Assembly (NCBI GenBank): GCA_949316235.1
Contig: OX438759.1
Span: forward strand, 10,615,118-10,679,117
Direction: 5' to 3'
Length of the DNA stretch: 64,000 nucleotides
Origin: Oegoconia quadripuncta
Lineage: Eukaryota; Arthropoda; Insecta; Lepidoptera; Autostichidae
The position numbers were made by a program, and so were the translations under genes. The notes beneath the pieces were generated by a model. The model made no database searches. It saw only the letters and a program-made list of their open reading frames with translations, and had not been told where the DNA came from. Positions 35,339-46,926 of this stretch are shown one piece after another (the stretch's first letter is position 1; each line of letters opens with the position of its first letter).

Positions 35339-35675
35339 AACAACAGCACCTTTCGAAAGTAAATTGTAATTGAATCCAATTTCCTTGGCGTGATTCTTTC
35401 CTTTACCTACCTAATTTTACCCGACATCGAAATCAGAATTCAGATATTGTTTTATATTATAAAAACTAAGTATATTCATAATGCAACCAATGGAACTGGA
35501 AATATTTCGTAAGAGCTGGTATTTTTAATAATTTTTTTTTTTGGTATATTCGATCAGTAAACAGAGGATTCTATTACGGATCGGAAATAAATTTCTTTGA
35601 CACACATGCGCTTGGCTTTAATACGTAAGTACAGTCGTTCGCACATCAAGCGTAACACTGTCAGTACAAAACTAA

Positions 35676-35779
35676 TTTTTTATCCTACGGGTTAGCACTT
35701 GACTTAAATCACACCTGATGTTAAGTGAAGATGAGGCCGAAGGTGGCAGCGTACTGACCCGGAAACCCCATCTTATTTC
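35676..35779 (-). mobile_element. SINE-A 3' fragment
   Basis: T run, TCCTACGGGTTAGCACTTGA through GACCCGGAAACCCCATCTTA; it then stops. Confidence 0.8.
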
Positions 35780-35911
35780 ATCTCATATCTTATCACATAT
35801 GCGGTCGACTGTACAATTATAACCAATAAAAGTATGACTATACAATCTCAGTCACACATTAATACACAACACTTATAACTTTATTATTATTTATTAATCT
35901 ATTATTGCCAA

Positions 35912-36803
35912 TAGTCCAGTAAGGATACACTTTTAACTTCCTATAATCTTATGGCCGTGATTTTTTTGCATATGGATAGAGTACCTGTCAGTGATTTAAT
36001 AAAAATGTTTTCTAACAAACCGGTAGCTTACTTTAGATATATCATAGGTATTTACTAATAAAACTTAGACTAATAAAACTTAGATTAAAATTGCCACTGT
36101 GAATTTCATTGTGCCGGCAGAATATACTTCGAATTTCTATAACTATATTCAAAAAAATCGGACTATAACTTCCTTACCGTTATGAAAAATTTCACCGAGG
36201 GTAAATATCACGACTCAATAAAATATTTTTAGAATATATAAAGTAGCCATTGCTTAGTTGTTTTAGGAGATCTTAGCATCTTCTACAACGCAATGTCGTT
36301 CACAGTGGTAACTTTAATTTAACATTGCAGGTTCTTTAACTAATTATCTATATTATACTTATAGATATAGTTAATAGTAATGTAGTTAGTGGTAATTAGT
36401 AGCTTTAGATCAAACTATAGCATTCTATAGTTTGATCTAAAGCTACTAATTACTAAATAAAATAATGTAGAAGGATAGAGTACCCATCCGTAATAATAAA
36501 TATATTTTCTACCAATGGGTAGAAATAAATATATTTTCTACCCATTGGTAGAAATAAATATATAGCATTCTATAGTTTGATCTAAAGCTACTAATTAATA
36601 AATAAAATAATGTAGAAGGATAGAGTACCCATCCGTAATAATAAATATATTTTCTACCAATGGGTAGAAATAAATATATTTTCTACCCATTGGTAGAAAA
36701 TATATTTATTATTACGGATGGGTACTCCATCCTTCTACAAAAAATCAGGCACTTTAAGATTATAGGAAGTTACACCATAAGAACTACGTATTTTACTGGA
36801 CTA
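35912..36803. mobile_element. MITE-T copy 1, with expanded internal palindromes
   Basis: Perfect 9 bp ends TAGTCCAGT / ACTGGACTA, with longer imperfect arms: left TTTTAACTTCCTATAATCTT (35931-) and right AAGATTATAGGAAGTTACAC (36757-). About 892 bp against about 574 bp for copy 2. The extra length is nested repeats: a perfect 29 bp inverted repeat (36392-36420 / 36425-36453, 4 nt loop), a 145 bp direct repeat (36421 and 36566), and a near-perfect hairpin with about 59 bp arms (36611-36670 / 36680-36739). No transposase frame. The superfamily is not identified; the target-site duplication is unclear. Confidence 0.8.
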
Positions 36804-36804
36804 C

Positions 36805-36965
36805 AAACTGGGCAGGCCAATTTGCGATAGCAGATGTTTTGGGAGCATCGTATCAATGAGGCTTTGCCCATCAATGGTCATGCTGCTATACAGACGGTCT
36901 CTTCACCGGTCACCAGAAGAGAGGCTTTGTGCAACGCTACTCTACCCGGAACCAAACGGCAAGTC
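36805..36965 (+). repeat. Repeat D copy 2
   Basis: AAACTGGGCAGGCCAATTTG then CGATAGCAGATGTTTTGGGA and, at the end, CTACCCGGAACCAAACGGCA; the counterpart of 27295-27600. It begins right at the end of MITE-T. Confidence 0.5.
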
Positions 36966-37369
36966 ACATACGACAATTAAACCTCACAATTAAATGTCAA
37001 ATAATCACAATACTTAAACGACTACAACGAAACAATGTTTAATAAATTGAATCGGAATGAGAGTAGCATATTGAAAATAATTGAAATAATGGGATCAATC
37101 GTTGAATTTAGCCATGTAATGACATACACGGACACGGGCAACGAATATCAATGATTTATGGGCAATCGACGTAATTGTACGGGCCACGGATACAACGTGA
37201 CATGCCTGGTGATTATTGATGAGCACAACCATTGATGTGTACACAATGTGTGTGTATATCTACGGACGACTATAAACGTTTTAGATAATGCAACATTATC
37301 TACAACTATGTTAAATACCGGATGAGTTTTTTAAACCGTAAAGAAAAAATAGGTAAGTGAAATTGTAAA

Positions 37370-37396
37370 GTGTATTTGTATTGTATTGTATTGTGA
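37370..37396 (+). repeat. Short (ATTGT)n run
   Basis: TTGTATTGTATTGTATTGTG, about five units; probably the remnant of a LINE tail. Confidence 0.7.
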
Positions 37397-37487
37397 AATA
37401 GAAGTTTTTGGCATAGGTAGTTTAATTTCTTTTTAAACTTATCCGGTATAGTAGGTGTGTTTCGCTACGTAAAAAAATAGTACAATT

Positions 37488-37935
37488 TCTCTTCCTTGGT
37501 TGTCGTAAAGCAATTACGGAACTATCCACAAAAAACATCCATACTTTCACATTTCAACAGCGATGGACTCACCAAAATGTTGCTTCTTTTGGGACAGTTG
37601 TTCCACCAAAAACCATCTAAGCCGATGGGCTCACCGAAAAGTTGTTTCTTTGTCCACCAAATAATATCTAGACTTTCAAATTTCAACGGCGACGGACTCA
37701 CCCACAAGCCTCAAAGAATTGGGAAAGGTGTTTGTAATTATGAGGACAAATTATCTTATGGTATCATGTACTAATTAAAAATCCCCCTATATATTGAAAA
37801 TTTGGAAAATCCTCGAGAGATAATCATGATATCATCAGGATATAATATATCATGATATAACCAACTGTGATAAAAACTAAATATTTCAAAACTTAAAAAA
37901 ATTAAAAACCACAAACAGACACACTGACTCAGGTT
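37488..37935 (+). repeat. Repeat Z with internal tandem units, then repeat X fragment
   Basis: 37488-37715 contains three degenerate tandem units, each with a form of CGATGGACTCACC (about 37560, 37622 and 37690) and CTTTCAMATTTCAACRGCGA. 37795-37935 is an X fragment (GAAAATCCTCGAGAGATAAT, CAACTGTGATAAAAAC). Confidence 0.5.
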
Positions 37936-38737
37936 TCAAACTTGTAACACCCTCTTTTTGCGTCGGAATTAATAAATAAATAAATAAACATTACAGACAT
38001 TCACACCTTTATTGAAATATATTTAAATAAAAAAACGATTAAAATTTTCATTTCATTCATGTCCAAGATCGAGAACTTTATTGTTTTGTATTTCAGTTAG
38101 AAAAAAATAAATAACCTAGAAATTTTCGTCACTCTTCAAATATTGATAGAGTAAAAAGTCGAGTATCGCATTTCCATTAGTCACTCCAGAATCTACATAA
38201 ATCAATGTCGATTTCAGGTTCTAAATCCGTTTCGCAGGGTAACCCGGAAAGCAATAAAATTAAGTGGGAAAAAAATTAAGTGCAGAAAAACTTTGTTATG
38301 AGCTCTCCACCTCAGTCATAAGCCGGTAAAGTGCCTGTGGTTATAAGAAAAATTCAAGCCAAGAATGCTACAATCCTCCATGAATTTATAGTATAAAGGA
38401 AGGAACTGTATCTTGGATTTTTTAAATTTTATGAAAGAAACGCTGTAAAAAATTTTAAAGTGCTTGGCGTCAGCGACAAATATTTTGCAAAAGCTACATT
38501 GTACTGCGCATAGTTAATTCAAAATGTAACCTGAAAATAGTACGTACCTACAATCTCTAAAATTGATAGAGTTCGCAGTTGTTACAGCACTTGATGTCCA
38601 TTATGTACAGTAATTTATCAGTCTATCCAATGTCAATAAATACTAACAAAATTATATTTCAAATTATACAAGTAAAGGAGCATTATTGCCTTTATGATGT
38701 TTCCTTCATTGGTATGATGAAATTTTCAGCCCAATCA

Positions 38738-38878
38738 AATAAGCACTATGCATCTCTAAGGTTTGCCTGTAGAAAACTCTATCAGAGTCAAGCTCGCCTT
38801 TGTACATTTTTTATACAATGCTTTATACTATTTCTGTAACATTTGTGTGGTACAATAAAGATATTAAAGATATATTCC
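38738..38878 (+). mobile_element. LINE 3' tail
   Basis: GCATCTCTAAGGTTTGCCTG, CAAGCTCGCCTTTGTACATT and TGTGGTACAATAAAGATATT; 3' UTR only. Confidence 0.6.
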
Positions 38879-39327
38879 TAATAAAATGAAGCCTCCGAAA
38901 ATATAAACGTTTGATATTCCTAATGTAATGAAAATAAACGTTTGTTTATTTTATTGATCAGTTTACGTAACTATTAAACAAAAAAAAAAAAAAATTCTAA
39001 TTAAAACTAACCCAGACCCCCCGTTTTGTGGTATGCACCTTAACACACCATCTCCGATTTTCTAAATAAAGTGTTTCTAATTAATGGGAAAGTCTAATAA
39101 GCGCTTAAGCATTTTCGAGACGACACGAGCAAGGCCTGGACAGGAATCAGTTACCTTTTTGCCAACCTCCAAAATGTGTTCTGAGTTTGACACAGTTTAA
39201 TTGTGGCATTCTTCTTCTTGGCGAGTCGATGGCAAAAACATCTAATTGATTTTTAAAGTTACTCATTGAAAGATCTTATAAGTTTTAAAATCTATTCCTG
39301 AAACTGACAACTTCTAATTGCAGTTAC
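38879..39327. other. Unassigned stretch
   Basis: No feature beyond an A run at about 38976-38993. Confidence 0.4.
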
Positions 39328-39901
39328 TAGTCCAGTCAAGATATTATGCATATTTAGGGGTGTAACTTCCTGTAATCTTAAAGGCCCTGATGTTTTGTAC
39401 ATAGACAGAGTACCTATCAGTGATATTGTAAAAAATATTTTCTAACGGATCAGGAGTTTGCTTTAGGTTTAGTTATAAAACCTACAATATTAAATTAAAG
39501 TTACCACTGTGCACTTTGCGTTGTAGAAGATGGTAAGTTCTTCTAATACTCTTTTCTAAAAAATTAATCAATAGCTACTTTATATTTTCTAAAAATAGTT
39601 TATTGAATCGTGATATTTGCCCTCGGTGAAATTTTTATAATTCTAAAGAAGTTATTGCTCGATTTTTTTGAAAATAGTTACAGGGGTTCTATGTATATTC
39701 TCCGACGCAATGTAATTCACAGTGGTAATTTTAATCAATTAGTCTATGTTTTATTACTAAATATGTATGTTATGTATAAAGCAAGCTACCGATTTGTTAT
39801 ATTTTTTTTTTATTCTATCACTGACAGGTACTCTATTTCATGTGCAAAAAATCACGGCCTTTAAAATTATAGGAAGTTAAAAGTGTATCCTTACTGGATT
39901 A
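39328..39901. mobile_element. MITE-T copy 2, about 574 bp
   Basis: Ends TAGTCCAGT and ACTGGATTA (inverse TAATCCAGT). Long inverted arms: left GTAACTTCCTGTAATCTTAA, GGCCCTGAT and AGAGTACCTATCAGTGATA; right (reversed) TTAACTTCCTATAATTTTAA, GGCCGTGAT and AGAGTACCTGTCAGTGATA. The second arm pair continues inward (CACTGTGCACTTTGCGTTGT against its inverse near 39715). No ORF. Confidence 0.82.
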
Positions 39902-40384
39902 TAGGTACTAAGATCATTATTTTATATACATTTGACAGGACGTTTGGACTTAATGGTGATAATATTATATAATAACTAGTTATGCAGTTGCGAAAACTTA
40001 TCATGATTCTTGTCATCTACCTGAAGTTTACTGCCTGCTCGTAAAATATGAAACAATTTCAAAACAACAACTTCAGATAGAAATTGCTTACGAATATGAA
40101 CTCGGTATTATGCTAGGTACCTATATACGTGTACGTGACCGAAGTGAAATGGATGCATTGAAAAATGTTTTAAGTCAGACTGCGATATGGCGACGTTACG
40201 TGTCTCAATTGGTGAATTTTTGCTGCGTTTTAATGAGAGAGATCGTTTTCAAATGCTTGACTGTGTGTTTCAATGAATTTCAATTGATAATCCTTTTCTT
40301 GGGCTCATGCGAATATCGGAAAGCCACTGATCAGGATGAAAACATTGTTTTGCTGCAAAACATGCCAAATTGATAAGTGAACGA

Positions 40385-40560
40385 TTTTTACTTTCGATAT
40401 TTCAATTCCAATTTTTTTGCATATGACTAGAAAAATCAGCGATGAAGTAAAAATGTTGTAAAAAATGGGTAGCTTACTTAAGGTATTAGTGTAGGTATAT
40501 AGAACTAACAATATTTAATAAAATTACCATTATTAACTACATTACATACTTAGATCCCTT
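40385..40560 (+). mobile_element. Degenerate MITE-T fragment
   Basis: TTTTTTTGCATATGACTAGA, AAAAATGTTG and GGGTAGCTTACTTAAGGTAT then AAAATTACCATTATTAACTA parallel 35960-36110 of copy 1. Terminal repeats are not visible. Confidence 0.45.
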
Positions 40561-40719
40561 GTAACTATTATCTAAAAAAAAATACCAGTAATTTCATTGT
40601 CTTTTTGGAAAAACTTCCCTGGGGGCAAATACAAGATTTGCCTTGCAAAATAATTGTGATAATTTTAATTTAAAAGTGATAATTATAATTTAATGATTCA
40701 AATATAATTCCAAGACGAC

Positions 40720-41310
40720 CGATTGGTGTAGTGGATAGTGACCCTGCCAGCGAAACCAACGGTTGAGGGTTCGAATCCCGCGAGGGGTAAATGTTTGTCT
40801 GATGAATACGAACATTTATTCCCGATGGATGTTTATCCGTCGGTCGAGTGTCGGTGGCTTAGTGGGTAAGACGCGGTCTCCCAATATAGGAGGTCCGGGT
40901 TCGATTCTCAGGCAGGCTATGCACCAATGTGTTTTTAAATTTAATTTAATTACTTATGTGCATTTATCCGACTACTCTGTAGGTGAAGGAAAACATCGCG
41001 AGGAAACCTACATGCGTCTGAGAAATAAAAATTCAAAGGCATGTGAAGTCCCCAACCCGCATTGGGCCAGCGTGGTGGACTATGGCCCATACTCTCTTAT
41101 ATACGAGGGAAGGCCCATACTCACTTATATACGAGGGAAGCCCTATATCCCTGCAGTGGGATGTTTACGAGCTGATGATGATGATGATGGATGTTTATAT
41201 AAATATTTACGTATGTTTATTCGTTATCTAGTATTCATAGTACAAGCTTTGCTTTTTTAGAACTAGATGATTGGTGTAAGTGTCCGAAATATTTATATAT
41301 TTATTTATTT
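40720..41310 (+). mobile_element. SINE-B copy interrupted by SINE-C
   Basis: The head has A-box-like TTGGTGTAGTGGATAGTGAC and B box GGGTTCGAATCCCGC (about 40768), then TGATGAATACGAACATTTAT. It is split after GATGGATGTTTAT (40824-40836) and resumes at 41186 with the same 13 bp, followed by ATAAATATTTACGTATGTTT and CTAGATGATTGGTGTAAGTG. The interruption gives the exact boundaries of the SINE-C insertion. Confidence 0.85.
40837..41185 (+). mobile_element. SINE-C copy 1, nested, with 13 bp target duplication
   Basis: tRNA-derived SINE: A-box region TCGGTGGCTTAGTGGGTAAG, B box GGGTTCGATTCTC (about 40897), then CTATGCACCAATGTG, GTGAAGGAAAACATCG, CAACCCGCATTGGGCCAGCG and TGGTGGACTATGGCCC. The end is CCCTGCAGTGGGATGTTTAC followed by a GATGAT run. 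The last part resembles the 3' end of RTE LINEs. An internal 30 bp segment (GGCCCATACTCNCTTATATA) is duplicated in this copy. Confidence 0.87.
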
Positions 41311-41999
41311 AACAGATTGGACGAGGAAGGCGTACTACGCTGCCCCCAAATAAATAGGGACTAGGGCAGGAATATAATAATGATGTACAATATGTGAATT
41401 TGATTATTTTATTTTGTAATTAATCCAGCTGAAAATCAGCGCTATGGTTCATGCCACGGCATTATGCTGAGCGGGAACCTATTTCAGCTTGCATTAATAT
41501 TTCAATGTAACATTTTTATGTACATGGATATTGTTAGTTGAATACATGTTTTTCTTTTTTTCTTTCTTAATTCTATATCCATATTCAGTAACAACATCGC
41601 GTATTCCATTTGCAGGAGTTAAGGACATTTCAGGTCCATACCTACTAGTGTTCAAGTGATGGCTACAGTAATTATGGTAAACAGCCGTGGCTGGTGTCCG
41701 GTGCGGTATTGCAGGCACGTACCGTCCGCGCGGCACGCTTCGTCGCCGCCGACGTAAATACTCTTAACGCTATTTGACTGCTATCATCCAATTTGTTTAT
41801 AAAATATTTATTTACTTGCGGGACGAGAGTTCGCGGCTCCGTCCGTGCGGAATGTGCTTAGCCTGCTTTCTTTAATTATCCTTGAATAAATTAAGTATTT
41901 CTCATGATCCGTAGCAACGTGCAAGAAAGACAATCAATAAATGAAGTATTTGCACAAAAATTCTACAATGCATTTCACAAATATAGCTCCAAAAAAAAC
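41311..41999. other. Mostly unassigned, with possible repeat pieces
   Basis: 41325-41390 (GGACGAGGAAGGCGTACTAC, GGGCAGGAATATAATAATGA) looks like another retroelement 3' end but was not matched to a second copy here. A GC-richer patch lies at 41690-41760. Confidence 0.35.
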
Positions 42000-42060
42000 A
42001 ATAATTGTACAACCAGGCGGTCTTATCGCTATTAAGCGATATTAAGCGTTATTAAGAGAC
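42000..42060 (-). mobile_element. LINE 3' UTR scrap
   Basis: GGCGGTCTTATCGCTATTAA GCG is the reverse of the CGCTTAATAGCGATAAGACC-type block in LINE tails. Confidence 0.45.
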
Positions 42061-42297
42061 AAATAACGAAACAAACACAGTTTCGCATTTATCATATTAA
42101 AGTATTTAATTAGAATAAATACTTACATGTGTATGAAGTCTGATGGGATAAATATTATGGGATTTTGAAGTAGGTATGCAAACATGGACCTGAAGCAATT
42201 TTATTATTAAATAAATAGTAGTTTTTAAACAAATTCAAAGCTTAAGAAGAAAAAACTTAGCTAAATTTTTAATACATTAGATTATTATTATTATAAT

Positions 42298-42575
42298 AAA
42301 TATAAATAAATAAATATCTTTGCACATACACACAGTGCCATCTAGTTCCACACTAAGCAACTAGGCTTGTATTATAGATACCAGATGGTTGATAAACTAC
42401 ACAAATACATTTTTTTTGTAAATATATACATATATAAATGAAAAACATCCATAACTCGGGAACACATGTCTGTATTCATCATACAAACATATGCCCTAGC
42501 GGGATTCGGACCCGCGACTTTTTGGTATAGCAGCAGAGTTTCTAACCACTACACCAAACTGGTCGTTACACCAAA
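42298..42575 (-). mobile_element. SINE-B copy, full length
   Basis: Minus strand: head TTGGTGTAGTGGTTAGAAAC (A-box region), B box CGGGTCCGAATCCCGC, then TGTATGATGAATACAGACAT and the 3' part TAGTGTGGAACTAGATGGCA with an AT-rich end at 42298. Good agreement with the copy at 34318-34600. Confidence 0.85.
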
Positions 42576-43042
42576 ACAATAAATATTACAATTTCTAAAG
42601 TGCGGTAGTAAGTAAGAAAACAGTAACAAACAACATAGATTATTAGCAGGTACAATCGACAATAGTCTATTTTGTAAACTCCAATATTAATATCGAAGTG
42701 AGATAACTGTTTCCACTCGTCTAAAAAAGTATGCTAAAGAGAGAAGAAGCAGAGAATCTAGAGGTCCATTTAAAAAATTGCATCAGGTCCTGAAATAAAC
42801 TTTTCTTGGTGTTTAAAAACGAATGTCTAATGCATCTCACTTGTAAAGGCGTGAGTATTTAGGATAAAGATCTGGCAGAATTTGTTGAAATCGTTCAGTA
42901 AGCTATGAATTTTGATGGATGGCTATAATCAGAAATAAGGACATATTAGGAAGAAAACCTATTGATATTGCCTAAATGTAAAATAACAGTGAGCAGGTCA
43001 TTTGTGAGAAAATAAAGATAAATATTCTACATTATGTAATCC

Positions 43043-43209
43043 CAAACTAGGTAAAGCCTGTGCCATGGATACCAGATAACCAAAAATATACATAAATATT
43101 TATATCAAAATTTATGACTCGCGAATAAATGTCCGTATTCATCATACAAACCATCCGCAACCGTTGATTTCGAAGACACGGTCACATCCACTAAACCAAT
43201 CGCTCGTTA
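43043..43209 (-). mobile_element. SINE-B copy, diverged
   Basis: Plus-sense blocks GTGCCATGGATACCAGATAA, ATTTATGACTCGCGAATAAA and TGTCCGTATTCATCATACAA, then ACCAATCGCTCG at the head. The B box is mutated. Confidence 0.7.
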
Positions 43210-43295
43210 TGAAAAATATACAATTTCGTGATCAATATTAACAAGAGAAACTAGTTTATCTGTTATGTTACAACTCCATCTTGCTTTTAATAAAA

Positions 43296-43524
43296 GGTTG
43301 GTTGATTGGTTGGCATATTAAATGTCCGCCTGGCTAGCTACCACCATCTTATCTAAATCTGCCTGTTGATAGCATTGTTGTGTTCCGGTTGTCAGAGATA
43401 AGACAGCCAGTCCTCCAAATAAGATGGGGTTTCCGGGTCAGTACGCTACCACCTTCGGCCTCATCTTCACTTAACATCAGGTGTGATTGAGGTCAAGTGC
43501 TAACCTGTTACGGATAAAAAAAAA
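43296..43524 (+). mobile_element. SINE-A copy, head missing
   Basis: Begins at the GGTTGGTTGATTGGTTGG region, runs through the body and ends GGATAAAAAAAA. It lies about 150 bp from an inverted partial copy at 43672-43864. Confidence 0.85.
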
Positions 43525-43671
43525 TTACAAATTATTTACTTTAAAACCAAGGTCACTAGCATTAATTTTCTTTTTTTTTTAACTTTGCTGTCGTCGCAGA
43601 AACAAAGTCCTCTTTCATATGACGTTTATTGGAAACCATAGTTATGGCGTCGGTTGTGAATTTAGCTTTTC

Positions 43672-43864
43672 CTTTTTTTTTATATGCACGACGGGTTCGT
43701 ACTTGACCTCAATCACACCGTGAAGACGAGGTCGAAGGTGGAAGCGTACTGACCCGAAAACCCCAACACATTTGGGGGACTGGCTATCTTATCTCTGACA
43801 ACCGGAACACAACAATGCTATCAACAAGCAGATTTAGATAAGATGGTGGTAGCTAGCTAGGTGG
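43672..43864 (-). mobile_element. SINE-A copy, head missing
   Basis: Poly(T), ATATGCACGACGGGTTCG, the body, and an end at GATGGTGGTAGCTAGCTAGG. A roughly 20 bp deletion removes part of the ATGTTAAGTGAAGATGAGG block. With the neighbour it forms an inverted SINE pair able to fold back if co-transcribed. Confidence 0.85.
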
Positions 43865-44640
43865 TAGATAGTAGTGGATTTAGATAAGGTTTCGGGATCA
43901 GATAAATAGTATATCGGCTTGAATAGAGTCACAATCCTTTTCAGTCTATTGTCATTCACTTTTGGACATAAAGTTCTCTTAAAGCTCTACACAAAATATT
44001 CAGCCTTCCTCGTGTAGCCTATTAGTGGATATTAGGTATAGTGTATAACGAATAGCTTATATAATATAGATGCTACAGTGAAACATTTTCTAAACTATTT
44101 TCCCTCCAAATAGCAAACCGAACACAATCGGATGTCATTAGTGATATTTATGCCGCCAACGCGTCCGAATGGGAACGTGACTTTAATTCACAACATGTTA
44201 TCGTCAACACTTTCTTTATTTTGCTGGTTAGTCTTTTAGTTTCGGTTTACTATAACTTTTGTGACATGAAAAACCTGAGCCTTTATTCCGTAGGTTTTCC
44301 TAAGCTAGGCTTTACTATTGCAGAAGTTTGTCAGGCATTATAACAACCCTGTATAGTTAGTTAATGGTTAAGGGTTCTGTTGGCGCTGCTGTGGTTAACT
44401 TACCATCCCAATTTGGTTGGTGTGGTTAATATGAATGTCAGTAATTTAATTAAACATATAATTCCTAACGCAATGTAGTCGCGTTAAATTCTAAAAAGCG
44501 ATTGTTATTTCCTTCCAAGGCAGCTAGCGTTATCCACTGGTATAAGAAATATGGGTTTGATAATATAAATGTTGTAAAATTAATAATTAATACAAGTAGA
44601 AATGGCGATTTTTATTTACTTACTACGAATTAGGCCTCCG
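43865..44640. other. Unassigned stretch
   Basis: AT-rich, nothing recognised. Confidence 0.4.
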
Positions 44641-44952
44641 CCTCCGTGCCTCAATGTAAACAACATTGGGTTTACGTTTCGGAGGTCGCGGGTTCGATCC
44701 CCAGCGGGGTACATATTTAGTACTCGGTTTGGTTGGTGGTATATTAAATGTCCGCCTGGCTAGCTACCACCACCTTCTAATCTAATCTAATTTAAATCTG
44801 CCGCCAAATCGCAATGTTAATAGCATTGTCGTGTTCCTGTTGTCAGAAATAAGATAACCAGTCCCCCAAATAAGATAGGGTTTCCGGGTCAGTACGCTAC
44901 CACCTTCGGCCTCATCCTCACTTAACATCAGGTGTGATGAATGAAAAAAAAT
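44641..44952 (+). mobile_element. SINE-A copy, near full length
   Basis: Head CCTCCGTGCCTCAATGTAAA with B box GGGTTCGATCCCC (44690-44702), then the body. The tail is shortened: after ATCAGGTGTGATGA it goes straight to the A run. Confidence 0.88.
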
Positions 44953-44994
44953 TAAAGAATTGCTAAGTACTATTTATTGGTAATACCAAACTAA

Positions 44995-45325
44995 CATATC
45001 ATACATTGAAAATTTAGGTAACCCCTCACGAATTAAACATCATAATATCATCCAGGCATACAAAACAACTGTGTTAAAGTTAAATATTTTCAAAAAAGCT
45101 GAACTCATACATAAAACATGGCTATGAACCGTTCCCTAAAACACGCGCTCAGATCAGACCACGGTTTATTGAGATACACTGATTGGAAAAACACACAACG
45201 CCCTGAAACCCATACATAGAAATCTATAAGTGAAAACCTGTTAATGCGTTTCTGAAATTAATTTCACTATGTACTTAGTTATAACAATAATAACAGCACC
45301 GGTCGTTTTTCGTCGGGTGTTGAAA
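44995..45325 (+). repeat. Repeat X copy, long
   Basis: CATACAAAACAACTGTG, ATAAAACATGGCTATGAACC, CAGACCACGGTTTATTGAGA and GGTCGTTTTTCGTCGGGTGT then TGAAA. Same block order as 17140-17385 and 57945-58235. Confidence 0.6.
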
Positions 45326-45617
45326 CCAACTCTACAATCTCTTGCTGTAAAGATGGTCCAGCAGCAACGCTCAGCTAGGTGAGCACTGCTTTGCCCCTAG
45401 ACACCTATTCAATTTATTTTGTTTAAACCTAACTTTAGAGCAGTCTAACCTTGAGGCCTGTCCTAAAACATATACATACAGAGATTTTTTAATATGTTGG
45501 GGAGGATTGCTCACGCAGAACCCCAAACTTTTTGGGGAGCCCCCATATAAGTCAGATCTGAAGCAGTCAAAACACAGCAATTATATCTATCAACATTATC
45601 AACATATCATCAACAAC

Positions 45618-45706
45618 ATCAGGCATAGATAAGATGGTGACAGCTAACCAGGCGAACATTAAAAATACCAAAATTATGTATACTAAACATATACACGTAG
45701 CAACAT
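45618..45706 (-). mobile_element. SINE-A internal fragment, degenerate
   Basis: CATAGATAAGATGGTGACAG then CTAACCAGGCGAACATTAAA and ATGTATACTAAACATATACA match the middle of SINE-A with many changes. Confidence 0.55.
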
Positions 45707-45934
45707 TATAAAATAATTCGCAAACAGCCAATAGCAACACTCCTCAAACATTTGTTCAAAGGGATTACAAGGCTTTGTTGATAGCAACGCTCTTCGTTAC
45801 AGCCCAAACTGAACGCAGTGTGCGCGCAGCGCAAACAAAAACGGGTGAAGCGTGTATGTATAGTTAGCCTAATTTTAGCTGGCTAACACTATTCAGTTGA
45901 CTTAAACGTTAACGTGTACTAGCTCCATTTTCAA

Positions 45935-46045
45935 GTTGTTTTTCAGAATTTCTTCTCAAGACTTCGAAATCGGTCAAGTCGTTTAGGCTACAGGATACTC
46001 TCGAAAAACATCGCACCCTCCTTCATTGGGCAGTCAGGTAAAAAG
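45935..46045 (-). repeat. Repeat P copy 2
   Basis: Plus sense GACTTCGAAATCGGTCAAGT, CGTTTAGGCTACAGGATACT and CTCGAAAAACATCGCACCCT; the reverse of 34785-34905. Confidence 0.6.
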
Positions 46046-46926
46046 TGTACATTTTCAAGGATCACATAGGGGGAATTTTGACAATGAAAATAAATAAATT
46101 TTTTTGCTTATTATATAATATGTAAAACTCTCCAATAGCGTGATATTGATGAGATCAAGCTCTTCAAAGAAATATTTCATGTATAATTAATTGAATGGCA
46201 AAAAATTGATAATACAACTGACTTTAGTAATGTTACGTTCTCTACCTCCTTCTTCACGTTCAAAAAAATATCTATATATTGATATCAATTCAAAACTATT
46301 GAAAATATCACGGAACATAATTATAACAAAAAAAAAAACATTTGAATTGATAACCTCTTCATTTGAAAGTCGGTTTAAAATTGATTAAATTTTATTGTAA
46401 ATTTAATTCCATGGTCTCACTGACATTACTCTAACACGGATATCAATCTTTATAACGGAATTGTGTTTATAGGGACAGAAGAAAGATAAATTTTACCCAA
46501 ACTTTGTTACCGTTCCATTTACAAGCCTCTTTATCCGTGAAAATCATCAATCTTGTTGCTTTAACATAGCGTCTAGATAGAGTCTCGCCGTTATCCTACT
46601 GACCTGAACAAATGCAGGTGCCGCCTAATTACCGACAAGAAGAAAAGAGATAGATTTATCTGTATCTGGGTGTCGGATAGAGAGGATAGGTGCGAAGGAG
46701 TCAATCCGTCACTGTCGGATTGGGTAATCTTGTAAAGCGAGTGATAAATCCGGGGGAAGGCGTTGACTCCGGCATGATTTTTGCGTTTTCTATTATTAAA
46801 TGGGGACTGACATACGTCGTGTTCCATTTGCAAGACAATTTTCGTGCAAAACATTGTTTATCTTTGACTATTTTCTTAACTTCACCGAAAATTCGTTTAT
46901 ACAAGGTGGCACAAATAGGATATTTC
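46046..46926. other. Unassigned stretch
   Basis: No recognised feature. Overlapping short frames at 46591-46967 on both strands show no family motifs. Confidence 0.4.
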
